NCBI GenBank assembly: GCA_035293765.1
Contig: DATGMF010000060.1
Location: 156,682 to 220,681 of the forward strand
Source: DASRHT01 sp035293765
Lineage (GTDB): Bacteria > Chloroflexota > Ktedonobacteria > Ktedonobacterales > Ktedonobacteraceae
Direction of reading: 5' to 3'
DNA length: 64,000 nucleotides
This document shows, piece after piece, positions 19,959 through 28,904 of the stretch. Below the pieces are notes generated by a model. That model did no database searches. It saw only the letters and a list, made by a program, of their open reading frames with translations, and was not told the DNA's origin. Position numbers and translations under genes: made by a program. Position 1 is the stretch's first letter; every line of letters starts with the position of its first letter.

Positions 19959-20162
19959 TCATCGACTGAACGCTTCCACCAATATCTGACTCAGCTCGGC
20001 AACATCGCGAGCCTTTACATCCCGCAGAAAATCCTGTTCTTCCTGGGTGAGATCAAAGCCAAACTCCAATGCTGTATGGAGCGGGTCGGCCAGTAATCTA
20101 TGGGCAAACTTTTCATCGACCATAGCCAAGCCCAACATCTGGTTAACTGTTTGCCAGGACAT
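19959..20162 (-). CDS. Small NHLP/Os1348-like (RiPP-leader-like) protein
   Basis: This 67-residue protein reads MSWQTVNQMLGLAMVDEKFA then RLLADPLHTALEFGFDLTQEEQDFL. That matches the pattern of nitrile-hydratase-leader-peptide (NHLP/Os1348) clan proteins: repeat A/V-D-x-x-F-x-x-x-L-L-x-D-P, then EFG-x-x-L-T-x-E-E. The clan usually acts as RiPP leader sequences. Here no core peptide follows the leader and no maturase is nearby, so a precursor role is uncertain. A GTG at 20177 is an alternative start; ATG 20162 is preceded by GAAAGAG. The stop overlaps the upstream candidate start of the membrane LuxR gene. Confidence 0.7.
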   Translation of the reverse strand: MSWQTVNQMLGLAMVDEKFAHRLLADPLHTALEFGFDLTQEEQDFLRDVKARDVAELSQILVEAFSR

Positions 20163-20311
20163 AAGACTCTTTCTCACCTCGTTCCCATAATACTTTGAAC
20201 AGGCTCTACGCGATGAGCAACAACAGTTCCATTGCTGGGTGTGGCATGAACAAATGCTTTTTTCCTCTATCGCTTATAGATGCATCAGAAATAGCTGACT
20301 CTACTGCGACA

Positions 20312-20503
20312 TTAGCCATTCCAGGGATCGCTCCTGAAGCCGAAAGCTTGCGTCTGCAAGTGCCAAAAAGCATGGAGTTCATTGTGCATGATTGCCCATA
20401 CAACTCCCAATATGAGCGCTCCATAGAGGATAACTCTCAAGCTCACCTGACGGCAGAAAATGCTAACAACGACGAAATACCAGGAATGCAAAAAGTGTTT
20501 CAT
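20312..20503 (-). CDS. Single-TM micropeptide, first gene of the LuxR cassette
   Basis: This 63-residue hydrophobic peptide has an excellent Shine-Dalgarno sequence (CAGAGGAGA, seven bases before the ATG), which is the main reason to call it. A membrane segment spans about residues 22-39 (SLRVILYGALILGVVWAIM), after a shorter hydrophobic stretch at 8-16. The C-terminal tail is soluble and carries several aromatic residues. I recognise no family. It lies 149 bp upstream of the NHLP-like gene on the same strand and may be a signal or a membrane partner of the anchored LuxR protein. Confidence 0.55.
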   Translation of the reverse strand: MKHFLHSWYFVVVSIFCRQVSLRVILYGALILGVVWAIMHNELHAFWHLQTQAFGFRSDPWNG

Positions 20504-20524
20504 GTTTATCTCTCCTCTGTCTAA

Positions 20525-21099
20525 CTTGCTTGCCTATTTGCTTATAGCTTACCGACCCGCTGTCGGAAATATGTCGGTAGAGGCAAAGAGCAAAAGTCAG
20601 CAACGAGTCAGCACTGTTGGAGTGATTAAAAAATCGGTATTTGCCTGTGAAAATCTATTTGGTTGGTTCTATTGATATTGGCATAGAAAATGTTTAAAAT
20701 AGAAATATACATATGGAGATTATGGATGGGGTAAAGCTGCAAATAACTTATTAACTGGAAAGATCCGGTGGAGTTGTGTAGCATTTCATTTCAGAAGTTA
20801 TAGTCATCATATTTTCCTGAGCTTTCCAGATACCCTCACTAGTAGATTGCCTAGATTGTTTCATATATCGAAAGCGATAGGCTAGACGAGGCTTCCTGCG
20901 CCCCTTTCAGTCCCTAACGCCATATGCAATTTTTAATCGAAGGCATCGTATTTATTTCATAAAGGCTGTGCGCGACAGCCAAAAACCCTATGCTACGGTT
21001 TATTGTGGAGCCATTCAGACACGGCTGCAATAAGCTCTACCATAGATTCGTATCGGCGGCAGGTTAAGGATAAATTTCTCGTCAGGAGAAAGAATTTTT
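20525..21099. other. AT-rich intergenic region between divergent regulatory genes
   Basis: These 575 bp separate the micropeptide cassette (minus) from the large BTAD regulator (plus) and presumably hold both promoters. I see no supported gene, no tRNA and no strong terminator. A short near-palindrome, TATCGAAAGCGATA (20866-20879), is present. The plus-strand gene has the Shine-Dalgarno sequence AGGAGAAAG near 21082-21090. Confidence 0.5.
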
Positions 21100-24000
21100 A
21101 TGAGTACGGCCCGGATTTCGCATAAGCATCAAAAGCCCACACTTCCTTCAACTACTCTTCACCGGGAAGAAATCATTCAAGCGCTGGCAGACGCTATCGA
21201 ACCTCGCGATTCAGCTATGTCCTCTCCGCATAAACTGGTACTGCTCTGTGCGTCGGCGGGATATGGCAAAACGACGCTCCTCGTGGATACAGTCAACCGT
21301 CTCTCAAGCAGGTGTTGCTGGTATATCTTAGATGACTCTGATGCTGATCCCGCCATTTTTCTGCAACGGTTACTTGCCAGCATCCAATACTGCCTTCCAG
21401 CCTTTGGAAGACAGTTGACCACGCAGCTTGAAGAAAGCAACCCGGAGACAGAGGAACGTAGTGGCACCATCACGGAGCCGGAAAACTTCTTTGATGCGTT
21501 GCTGGACGCGCTCAAAAATGAAATCCCACAGAGGTTCGTCCTCATACTTTGTAACTACCACGAGGTAAACCAGAGCGAGACCATCAATAAGCTTGTCAAC
21601 CGTTTAATTGCATATCTTCCTCCTCAAGGGACCGTGGTTATCGAGAGTCAAGCCATGCCCAATTTAATGCTGGTTCCCCTCATCGCTCGTCACCAGATGT
21701 TTGGCATGGGAAATGACGGATTGCGCTTCTCCGCGCAAGAAGTCTATGACCTGGCCCGTTTACAAGGCATCACCACGCTTTCACTCCAGGAGGCCGAACA
21801 GCTCGCAGCCTCTTTTGAAGGCTGGATCGCAGGCATTATGCTTGGTTCTTGCGTGGGATATTCCCAGTTCCGTCGCCCAGATTTACCTGCCAGTGAAAAC
21901 TGGTGTAAAACGGCGCTTATTGGTGACGATGCTCAACTGCTGGCGTACGTCACAAACGAAGTTTTCAAACACGAAACGGCTACTTGCGAATTCCTCAAAA
22001 AAACCTCGATTCTGACCCGACTGAGTCCTGAACGCTGCAATGCGCTTTTAGCAATCAATGATGCCGCCGAGCAATTAGCCTATGCAGAACAGCGAGGGCT
22101 GTTTGTTGTACGGGACAGGGAGAATAAAAACGCTGGCTTGAACAAAGATTATATCTGCCACCCCGTGCTCCGTCAGCTCTTCTCAGATCACCTGCGCTCC
22201 CAATGTCCCACGTACTATCGAACGCTCCATAGCCAGGCTGCCCACCTCCTGCTGGCTGATCGGCAGCACGAGCAGGCTTTGACACATGCATGCCAGGCCC
22301 AAGAGTACACGCTGGCAGTCAACATTATTTTGGATGCAACCAGCTCTATCAATTACGAGGAGCACAGCGCAGCCATACTACGCTGGCTGGAGATGCTACC
22401 AGAAGAAATCTTCAAACAATCTCCCCGCTTACTGTTGATTGCCTCCAATATTCATCTCAGGCTGGGCGAATTCTCCCTGGTGCCGCCTCTACTAGACAGC
22501 GCGGATGCTTTATTAAAAGCCGGCTCGCCGGAGCAAAACCACGACAACCTTTTGAACTTGCAAGCGGAACTTAGCATTGCACGGGGGCATTTGCTCTTCT
22601 TCCACGGCGATTTTGGCCGCACCCGGGAACTTTGCCAGCATGCCTTAGAGTTGCTTCCTCCCAGCGAGCACCATCTCCATATTAGAGCATATCAATATCT
22701 GGGCATTTCCCTCATCGTCGGTTCCGGCCAGGTACAGGACGGCATTGCTAAGCTGCAACTGGCACTCCAGATGAGTCGAACGCTACAGAACGAAGCACAA
22801 ATAGCCACTTTGCACAGGCTTATTGCCAATGCCTATAGCTGGATTGGCAATCACGCGCTGGCAGAACATCATCAAATGCGCGCATTTCAAATCTGGGAGA
22901 AACAGAACAACACTACCGGTATCATCTATAGCCTGAGCAGCCTGGGATTGCTCAAGATGCGTCAGGGATTTACCCAGGAGGCCGGAGAACTGCTTCAACG
23001 AGCGCTGTACCAGGCCCGCGATGTCTATCATTTTAAAAGCGGCGAGGCGTATGCCCTGGCGGCACTGGGCGACCTGCATAACAGCCTCGGTCAATATACA
23101 GAGGCGCTGACCTATCTAGAAGACGGCCTGAACCTGGCTCGCCATTGTGAGGACCGCTACCTTACCTATTGTAGCCTCTGCAATCTCGCCATGACCTATC
23201 TTTTCATGGATGACACACAAACGGCCCAGTTTTTCCTCAACCAGATCTTTTTTAAAGAGGGGGAGAACAACAGCTTTGAGAAGTGCCTGTTCCACCTGAC
23301 ACAAGGAACGGTCTATCTTTTTCAACAAGACTATAAGCAAGCCGAGTCGACCCTGGAGTATACAGCAGATATCACCAGGCGCGCCAATATTCAAATTATT
23401 TACATCAACGCTCTCCTCCGACTGATTGTGTGCTATCTCCGGCAAGGCCAAAAACGGGCCGCCTTGCCACTGAGCAAATGCCTCATTGATCTTAATAAAA
23501 AAGGCGACTTTGACTTCTTTCTCCAGATCGAGTCGAAGCGTTACCCCGAGCTGCAACCTTTTCTAGACCAGGCCACAGGAACAAAAAATGCGGCAGCGGT
23601 GACACCACAGGTGCCTCAGGAACAACAGACTCCTTCCGGGGTAACGGTACAGGTACTACCAGGCCAACAGGACGTTTCTTCCTTACAGATTCTAGCCCTG
23701 GGTGAACCAAAAGTTCTTCTTAATGGGACGCCTATTACACGCTGGCGCATGGCGCGTACGTTGGAACTTTTCTTCTTACTGCTCGAAAACAGGGCTCCCA
23801 TGCGCAAAGATCAAATCTCATTGGCACTCTGGCCTGAAAATGACAATCAGCTTGACTCGACTGTACGCACGACAATCTACTACCTGCGCAAAGCTCTTGG
23901 AGAGAATTGCTTGATTTTCCAATCCGGCCTGTACAGGCTTAATCTGGCGTCAATCGGAGGGGGCACAGTGTGGTATGACGTGGAAATTTTCAACGAACAG

Positions 24001-24432
24001 TATAGTCAGGCAAAAAAGGCGCTGAAGGAGAAAGCTGACGAGATAGCGGTTGCTGCTCTGACCAAAATGGTGGATTTATATCATGGCGACTATCTACAAC
24101 CTTTCTATAACGATTGGTGCAGCTTTCGTCGAGATAAGTTACGGCAAGCATATATGGATGCCCGCCATCAACTCGCGCTTATTGCCTGGCGGCGGGAAGA
24201 TTGGGAAAGCAGCATGCAACACTGGACGCACCTGCTGATCGTCGATCCTTGCCATGAAGCCGCTCATTACGGGATTATGCGTTGCTATCTCCAACAGGGA
24301 AAGAGAGAGCAGGCATTGAGACAGTTTCAGCGATGCAGGCAAAATCTCCAGGACGAGCTGCACACCACACCGGGGACCTCACTGCAAAAACTTTATCGCA
24401 GTCTGACCTCGACTGTCCCCGAAGCCGGGTAG
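21100..24432 (+). CDS. Large transcriptional regulator: MalT-like ATPase, TPR repeats, C-terminal winged helix and BTAD
   Basis: The 1110-residue protein starts with a STAND-type ATPase. Its P-loop CASAGYGKTTL is near residue 52, and FVLILCNYHEV is the likely Walker B region. Helical TPR-like repeats follow (about 400-830). The end is an OmpR-type winged helix (about 861-950, LGEPKVLLNGTPI...LALWPENDNQLDSTVRTTIYYLRKAL) and a BTAD helical domain (about 960-1105, LYHGDYLQPFYNDWCSFRRDKLR). SARP regulators usually carry wHTH-BTAD at the N-terminus, so this order is reversed, as in other large regulators of Ktedonobacteria-type genomes. Its place beside the NRPS cluster and the LuxR cassette suggests control of secondary metabolism. 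Confidence 0.9.
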   Translation: MSTARISHKHQKPTLPSTTLHREEIIQALADAIEPRDSAMSSPHKLVLLCASAGYGKTTLLVDTVNRLSSRCCWYILDDSDADPAIFLQRLLASIQYCLPAFGRQLTTQLEESNPETEERSGTITEPENFFDALLDALKNEIPQRFVLILCNYHEVNQSETINKLVNRLIAYLPPQGTVVIESQAMPNLMLVPLIARHQMFGMGNDGLRFSAQEVYDLARLQGITTLSLQEAEQLAASFEGWIAGIMLGSCVGYSQFRRPDLPASENWCKTALIGDDAQLLAYVTNEVFKHETATCEFLKKTSILTRLSPERCNALLAINDAAEQLAYAEQRGLFVVRDRENKNAGLNKDYICHPVLRQLFSDHLRSQCPTYYRTLHSQAAHLLLADRQHEQALTHACQAQEYTLAVNIILDATSSINYEEHSAAILRWLEMLPEEIFKQSPRLLLIASNIHLRLGEFSLVPPLLDSADALLKAGSPEQNHDNLLNLQAELSIARGHLLFFHGDFGRTRELCQHALELLPPSEHHLHIRAYQYLGISLIVGSGQVQDGIAKLQLALQMSRTLQNEAQIATLHRLIANAYSWIGNHALAEHHQMRAFQIWEKQNNTTGIIYSLSSLGLLKMRQGFTQEAGELLQRALYQARDVYHFKSGEAYALAALGDLHNSLGQYTEALTYLEDGLNLARHCEDRYLTYCSLCNLAMTYLFMDDTQTAQFFLNQIFFKEGENNSFEKCLFHLTQGTVYLFQQDYKQAESTLEYTADITRRANIQIIYINALLRLIVCYLRQGQKRAALPLSKCLIDLNKKGDFDFFLQIESKRYPELQPFLDQATGTKNAAAVTPQVPQEQQTPSGVTVQVLPGQQDVSSLQILALGEPKVLLNGTPITRWRMARTLELFFLLLENRAPMRKDQISLALWPENDNQLDSTVRTTIYYLRKALGENCLIFQSGLYRLNLASIGGGTVWYDVEIFNEQYSQAKKALKEKADEIAVAALTKMVDLYHGDYLQPFYNDWCSFRRDKLRQAYMDARHQLALIAWRREDWESSMQHWTHLLIVDPCHEAAHYGIMRCYLQQGKREQALRQFQRCRQNLQDELHTTPGTSLQKLYRSLTSTVPEAG

Positions 24433-24499
24433 GCCGCCGCCGAGATGCTGATTGCTCAATCCTTTTGCTTCATCGATGCCCATCTGGCAGCCAAAAAGG

Positions 24500-24644
24500 C
24501 CGCGAGAACGCGGGTCTCGCGCGCTGTCAGAATCTGCGGGAAGAATTACATGCTATCCCTAACGCTTCAATCCAAAAACTTTACCAACGTATCATCCAAG
24601 CTAACGCGTCAGAAGAGATCGCATTGCGTCATCAAAAACCGTGA
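24500..24644 (+). pseudogene. Remnant of a BTAD regulator C-terminus
   Basis: One frame reads CQNLREELHAIPNASIQKLYQRI before a stop at 24644. It mirrors the end of the upstream regulator (CRQNLQDELHTTPGTSLQKLYRSL). No start, winged helix or rest of a BTAD domain precedes it, so it is a decayed fragment of a paralogue. DNA similarity to the intact gene is modest, which points to an old event. Confidence 0.6.
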
Positions 24645-24765
24645 CTCGGTCTCAAGGAGTTGCTCGCCCAGGACCGGCCTCTTTTCTGCTCACTTGAAGG
24701 ACCAGCGCGCCATATGATATGCTGAAGTACGATATGATCATACAATAATAAAGAGGTGAACACAC

Positions 24766-26271
24766 ATGCCGACCCTCCTCGACGTTCTGAACGCCGGCCA
24801 CGACCAGCACGTTGCCATCATAACCCAGTCCGGTCTCACGCTGACGTACCGCCAGCTACGAGACGAGGTCACGCGGGCTGCCGAGCACCTCTCGTCCTGC
24901 GGCGTCAGGCCCGGCGAGAGAGTGGGGATGGTCTACCCAAATTCGGCTGAGGCCATCGTGCTCTTCCTCGCCGCCGCGGTCGCGGGAACTGCGGCGCCGC
25001 TCAACCCGAGCTACAAACGGGAGGAGTTCGCCTTCTACCTGGAAGATACGCGGGCTCGCGTACTGCTCGTGCCACCTGGCGGCTACCAGGCCGCCCGCGA
25101 GGCGCTACCGGCGGGCGGGATGGTCATCGAGGCCGGCTTCGACGAAAGCGGCACGCTGCGACTGGAGCCTATGTCACAAACGCCGTCGCTGCGCGGCGGC
25201 CCGACCGCACCTAAGGATGACGACGTGGCGCTGGTTCTCCATACCAGTGGCACGACCAGTCGCCCCAAGATTGTCCCATTGCGACATCGCAACCTTGCAG
25301 CTTCGGTCGCCAACATCATCCCCTCCTACAAGCTAACAGAGGATGACGTCTCGCTCTGTGTGATGCCGCTCTTCCACGTTCATGGTCTGGTAGCGTCGGC
25401 TCTCGCCACGTTCGGCTCGGGCGGCACGGTGGTCGTGCCCCAACGCTTCAGCCCCTTCGAGTTTTGGGGGCTGCTCGGCGAGCATCGCGTGACGTGGTAT
25501 TCCGCGGTGCCAACCATCCACCAGATGATCGTGGGCCGAGCATCCCACGGCAAGCAGGCAGCGGCAAGCTCTCTCCGCTTCGCCCGATCATGTAGCTCCG
25601 CGCTCTCTCCTCAGCTCATGGGCGAGCTCGAAGCCCTGCTCGACGTACCGGTGCTCCAGGCATACGGCATGACCGAGGCTTCACACCAGATGGCCTCCAA
25701 CCCTCTGCCACCGGGCAGCCGGCAACCGGGCTCGGTCGGCGTCGGCACGGGTGTTGAGATCGCGATCCTTGACGAGCATTGCAATCTCCTTCCTGTCGGG
25801 GCAGTGGGCGAAGTAGCGGTGCGTGGCCCCAACGTGATGGACGGGTACGAGGCCAACCCTGCGGCTACGAGCGCGGCCTTCTGTGGGGACTGGTTCCGCA
25901 CCGGCGACCAGGGGACCCTCGATCAGGACGGCTACCTCACGCTTCAGGGCAGGATCAAGGAACTGATCATCCGAGGAGGGGAGAAGATCGCTCCTCGGGA
26001 GATCGACGAGGTCCTGGAAAGCCACCCGGCGGTTGCCGAGGCGGTCACATTCGGCCTGCCACACAAAACCTGGGGTGAAGAGGTGGCGGCGGCGGTCGTG
26101 CTGAAGGGAGAGGTGGGGAAGCGGGACCTGACTGATTTCTGTCGCCAGCGCCTTGCCGACTTCAAGATTCCGAGCCAGTTTTTCTTCGTCGATGACATCC
26201 CTCGTACCAGTACGGGCAAGATCCAGCGGCGGCATGTGGCGGCGGCCTTCACAGAGGGGGGAACGCAGTGA
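24766..26271 (+). CDS. AMP-dependent acyl-CoA synthetase, oxalyl-CoA-synthetase-like
   Basis: The 501-residue enzyme has HTSGTTSRPKIVPL (ATP loop, about 163-176), SAVPTIHQM, FARSCSSALSP, QAYGMTEASHQMASNPLPPG, FRTGDQG, GRIKELIIRGGEKIAPREID, and the terminal RTSTGKIQRRHV with the catalytic Lys. The RSCSSAL and TEASHQMASNPLP blocks are what I know from oxalate-CoA ligases, but the substrate is inferred only. The Shine-Dalgarno sequence is AGAGGTG before the ATG. The gene overlaps the next one by four bases (ATGA), so the two form an operon. Both look clearly more GC-rich than their neighbours, which suggests acquisition from elsewhere. Confidence 0.88.
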   Translation: MPTLLDVLNAGHDQHVAIITQSGLTLTYRQLRDEVTRAAEHLSSCGVRPGERVGMVYPNSAEAIVLFLAAAVAGTAAPLNPSYKREEFAFYLEDTRARVLLVPPGGYQAAREALPAGGMVIEAGFDESGTLRLEPMSQTPSLRGGPTAPKDDDVALVLHTSGTTSRPKIVPLRHRNLAASVANIIPSYKLTEDDVSLCVMPLFHVHGLVASALATFGSGGTVVVPQRFSPFEFWGLLGEHRVTWYSAVPTIHQMIVGRASHGKQAAASSLRFARSCSSALSPQLMGELEALLDVPVLQAYGMTEASHQMASNPLPPGSRQPGSVGVGTGVEIAILDEHCNLLPVGAVGEVAVRGPNVMDGYEANPAATSAAFCGDWFRTGDQGTLDQDGYLTLQGRIKELIIRGGEKIAPREIDEVLESHPAVAEAVTFGLPHKTWGEEVAAAVVLKGEVGKRDLTDFCRQRLADFKIPSQFFFVDDIPRTSTGKIQRRHVAAAFTEGGTQ

Positions 26272-27245
26272 AATTTGCCATCGTGGGCGCCGGCGCTACC
26301 GGCGGCTATCTGGGCGCTTGCCTTGCCCGAGCCGGCCTTGAGGTCACCCTGATTGCCCGAGGGCCGCATCTGGCTGCCATGCGGGAGCATGGCTTGAAGG
26401 TCCTGGAGGCTGATGATACGTCCTTCACGACCCATCCTGCCTGCACCGACCGGTTGGACGCTATCGCCTCTGCCGATACCGTCTTTGTGACGCTCAAAGC
26501 TCACAGCCTCGCCGGCATGGCTCCGGCCCTTGCGTCGGCAGCCGGGAAGCAGAGCACCTTCGTCTTCGTTCAAAACGGCGTCCCCTGGTGGTTCTTTCTC
26601 GGCACTGATGATGACACCCACCTTGAGTCCGTGGACCCGGGCGGTGTAATCGCGTCCAGTTTCCCCGCCGAGCGCGTGCTCGGCTGCGTGGCCTATCCGG
26701 CGACCACTCTCGTGGAGCCCGGAGTCGTGCGACACGTCGAGGGGAACCGTTTCTCTCTGGGCGAGCTGGACGGCGCGCGGACGGATAGAGTACGTTCACT
26801 CTCATCTGCCCTGATGCAGGCCGGGCTCAAGGCACCGGTGCAGACACGCCTGCGCCAGGAGATCTGGCTGAAGCTGATCGGCAATGCTACCCTGAACCCC
26901 GTTACCGCGTTGACGCGGGCAACGCTGAGCGATCTGCTGGCAGACGAGGCAAGCCGAGACCTTATCCGCCGGCTGATGCTGGAAGTGGAGGCCGTGGGAA
27001 GCGCGTATGGCATCCATCCTGACATCAGCGTTGATCGGCGTCTGGAGGGCGCAGCGCGCGTCGGCCAGCACCGCACCTCCATGCTTCAGGATGTGGAGGC
27101 AGGCCGTCCGCTGGAAGTCGAGGCACTGGTCGGTTCGGTGGTCGAGATGGGTCGCAGGAGGAACGTGCCCACACCGGCGCTGGAAGTTGTTTATCAGCTC
27201 ACGCGTCAACTCGACATTTCAGTATCCTCAAGCGGGTCGCGATAA
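26268..27245 (+). CDS. Ketopantoate reductase-family (ApbA/PanE) oxidoreductase
   Basis: The 325-residue protein opens with the NAD(P)-binding motif MKFAIVGAGATGGYLGACLA. VFVTLKAHSL and FVQNGVPWW follow, and the C-terminal family block EIWLKLIGNATLNPVTALT contains the conserved Lys and Asn. The family reduces 2-dehydropantoate to pantoate, but many members act on other 2-oxo acids. Pairing with an oxalyl-CoA-ligase-like gene makes a non-pantothenate role plausible. The last residues (ISVSSSGSR) and the stop come from dispersed element B, so the native C-terminus was replaced or trimmed, probably harmlessly. Confidence 0.85.
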   Translation: MKFAIVGAGATGGYLGACLARAGLEVTLIARGPHLAAMREHGLKVLEADDTSFTTHPACTDRLDAIASADTVFVTLKAHSLAGMAPALASAAGKQSTFVFVQNGVPWWFFLGTDDDTHLESVDPGGVIASSFPAERVLGCVAYPATTLVEPGVVRHVEGNRFSLGELDGARTDRVRSLSSALMQAGLKAPVQTRLRQEIWLKLIGNATLNPVTALTRATLSDLLADEASRDLIRRLMLEVEAVGSAYGIHPDISVDRRLEGAARVGQHRTSMLQDVEAGRPLEVEALVGSVVEMGRRRNVPTPALEVVYQLTRQLDISVSSSGSR

Positions 27246-27318
27246 ACACCAGCGCCTACCGCCCTCTTGGGGAGAAATATACCATCGAGTCCTAAGGTGT
27301 CAGTGGGAATGCACTAGG
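27217..27318 (+). repeat. Dispersed element of about 102 bp, copy B, across the panE-like/purB 3' ends
   Basis: It aligns end to end with 13673-13775. The left end TTTCAGTATCCTCAAGCGG is identical, and the right end reads GTGGGAATGCACTAGG. The central hairpin CCCTCTTGGGG keeps the fold with changed bases. It supplies the panE-like stop on the plus strand and the purB stop (27316-27314) on the minus strand, so it sits exactly where two converging transcripts end. Confidence 0.75.
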
Positions 27319-28690
27319 AAAGCCGGTCATCTTCAAAGATATGCTCGACCAACTGAGGTGCCAGCCCTATATAGCTCTGCGGCTCCATCTCTAGCAAACG
27401 TTTTTTATCTTCAGGCGACACTTGCAAATCACGCACAAAGCGCTTCATCTCCTCTGCCACCACTTCATGACCGCGCGTCAACGCTTTGAGCTTTTCATAA
27501 GGATTCTCATGCCCATACTTGCGCATCAGCGTTTGAACCGCCTCGCCAAGCACTTCCCACGAATTTGCCAGGGCATCCTGTATCACTTGCTCGTTTACGC
27601 TCACTCCTTCCATACCCTTGATCGTAGAAAGTAACGCCAGATAAGAATGACCAAAGCCCACCCCCATATTGCGCAAGGCCGAGGAATCGGAAAGGTCACG
27701 CTGTAAACGAGAAACCGGCAATTTATTTGCCAGACAGTCAAAGAGAGCTGAACTGATAATGAAATTTGCTTCGGCGTTCTCAAAATGAATCGGATTGACC
27801 TTATGTGGCATAGTAGAAGACCCTACCTCTCCCTCTACCGTTCTTTGCTTAAAATATCCTAATGAGATATACGACCACATATCCCGGTCAAAATCTAGCG
27901 TAATGGTGTTAAAACGGATGATGGCCTGAAAAATTTCTGCCATGTAGTCGTGAGACTCGATCTGGGTCGTCAGAGGATTAAAGGTTAACCCCAAACGCTC
28001 AACAAAATTTCTCGCAATCTCCTGCCACGGAACGTCGGGATAGGCAAAAACATGGGCATTATAATTCCCCACAGCCCCATTTAATTTGCCCAGATATTCC
28101 AGGTTTTCAACTTGCTTGAGCTGCCTCTGCCAGCGATGGACAAACACGGCCAGTTCTTTGCCCAGGGTCGTCGGGGTCGCAGGTTGCCCATGCGTGTGCG
28201 CAAGCATCGCAATAGAGGCCGCTTGCTGCGCCATAGCTGCAACCTGCGCTACCATTTTCCGAGCCAGGGGAAGCCATACCTGGGCTATAGCCTGCTTCAA
28301 CATCAAACCATGAGACAAATTATTAATGTCTTCAGAAGTACAGGCAAAATGCACAAACTCCTTCCATGCCTCTAGCGGGCTATGAGCTAATTTGGACTTC
28401 ACATAATACTCGACCGCCTTTACATCATGCCTGGTCGTCTGCTCAAACTTTTTAATCTGGTGGGCCTCAGTTTCATCAAAATTTGTCGTAATATTGCGCA
28501 AGAAGGCCACTTCGTCAGGACGAAAAGAACGCACTTCTGGTATCCATTCACTCTCTGCAAGCTGAATCAGCCACTCGACTTCAACGTGTACTCGATACTT
28601 CATCAGAGCCCACTCGGAAAAATACTCGCTCAGTGCAAGCAACATATGCTGATAGCGACCATCGAGGGGTGAGATGGCTTTAATGGACAT
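27314..28690 (-). CDS. purB: Adenylosuccinate lyase
   Basis: This 458-residue enzyme of purine synthesis cleaves SAICAR and adenylosuccinate, releasing fumarate. The start MSIKAISPLDGRY is the usual one of the longer bacterial PurB type. The superfamily signature GSSTMPHKVNPIHFENAEANF is complete, and HTHGQPATPTTLGKE carries the conserved His. I chose the ATG at 28690 because AAAGGGATAGG precedes it; an upstream ATG (28714) would add eight unlikely residues. The stop codon lies in dispersed element B. No other purine gene is adjacent. Confidence 0.96.
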   Translation of the reverse strand: MSIKAISPLDGRYQHMLLALSEYFSEWALMKYRVHVEVEWLIQLAESEWIPEVRSFRPDEVAFLRNITTNFDETEAHQIKKFEQTTRHDVKAVEYYVKSKLAHSPLEAWKEFVHFACTSEDINNLSHGLMLKQAIAQVWLPLARKMVAQVAAMAQQAASIAMLAHTHGQPATPTTLGKELAVFVHRWQRQLKQVENLEYLGKLNGAVGNYNAHVFAYPDVPWQEIARNFVERLGLTFNPLTTQIESHDYMAEIFQAIIRFNTITLDFDRDMWSYISLGYFKQRTVEGEVGSSTMPHKVNPIHFENAEANFIISSALFDCLANKLPVSRLQRDLSDSSALRNMGVGFGHSYLALLSTIKGMEGVSVNEQVIQDALANSWEVLGEAVQTLMRKYGHENPYEKLKALTRGHEVVAEEMKRFVRDLQVSPEDKKRLLEMEPQSYIGLAPQLVEHIFEDDRLS

Positions 28691-28904
28691 ACCTATCCCT
28701 TTCTCGTTTAGCAAGCAATGCTTTCAACAGTAAAAGCGCCTCCCGCTCTTTTGCGGCGAATTTCATGCATCAACCTGGTACCTTTTCGAGTTCTTTAGCC
28801 AGGAACTCACTAAAAATATTATACTGCTTTGAGACGCTTTCTTCTTGATACAAATGACGCATAGAATACAGTCTGATCCTTTGGTAGAAAGGTAAATAGA
28901 TACA

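Noticed and set aside
20206..20424. 72-residue minus-strand frame overlapping the micropeptide
   Set aside because: No ribosome-binding site and no recognisable pattern; the overlapping 63-residue frame has a strong one.
20720..20761. Tiny frame starting ATGGAGATT in the intergenic region
   Set aside because: Only 13 codons and no ribosome-binding site.
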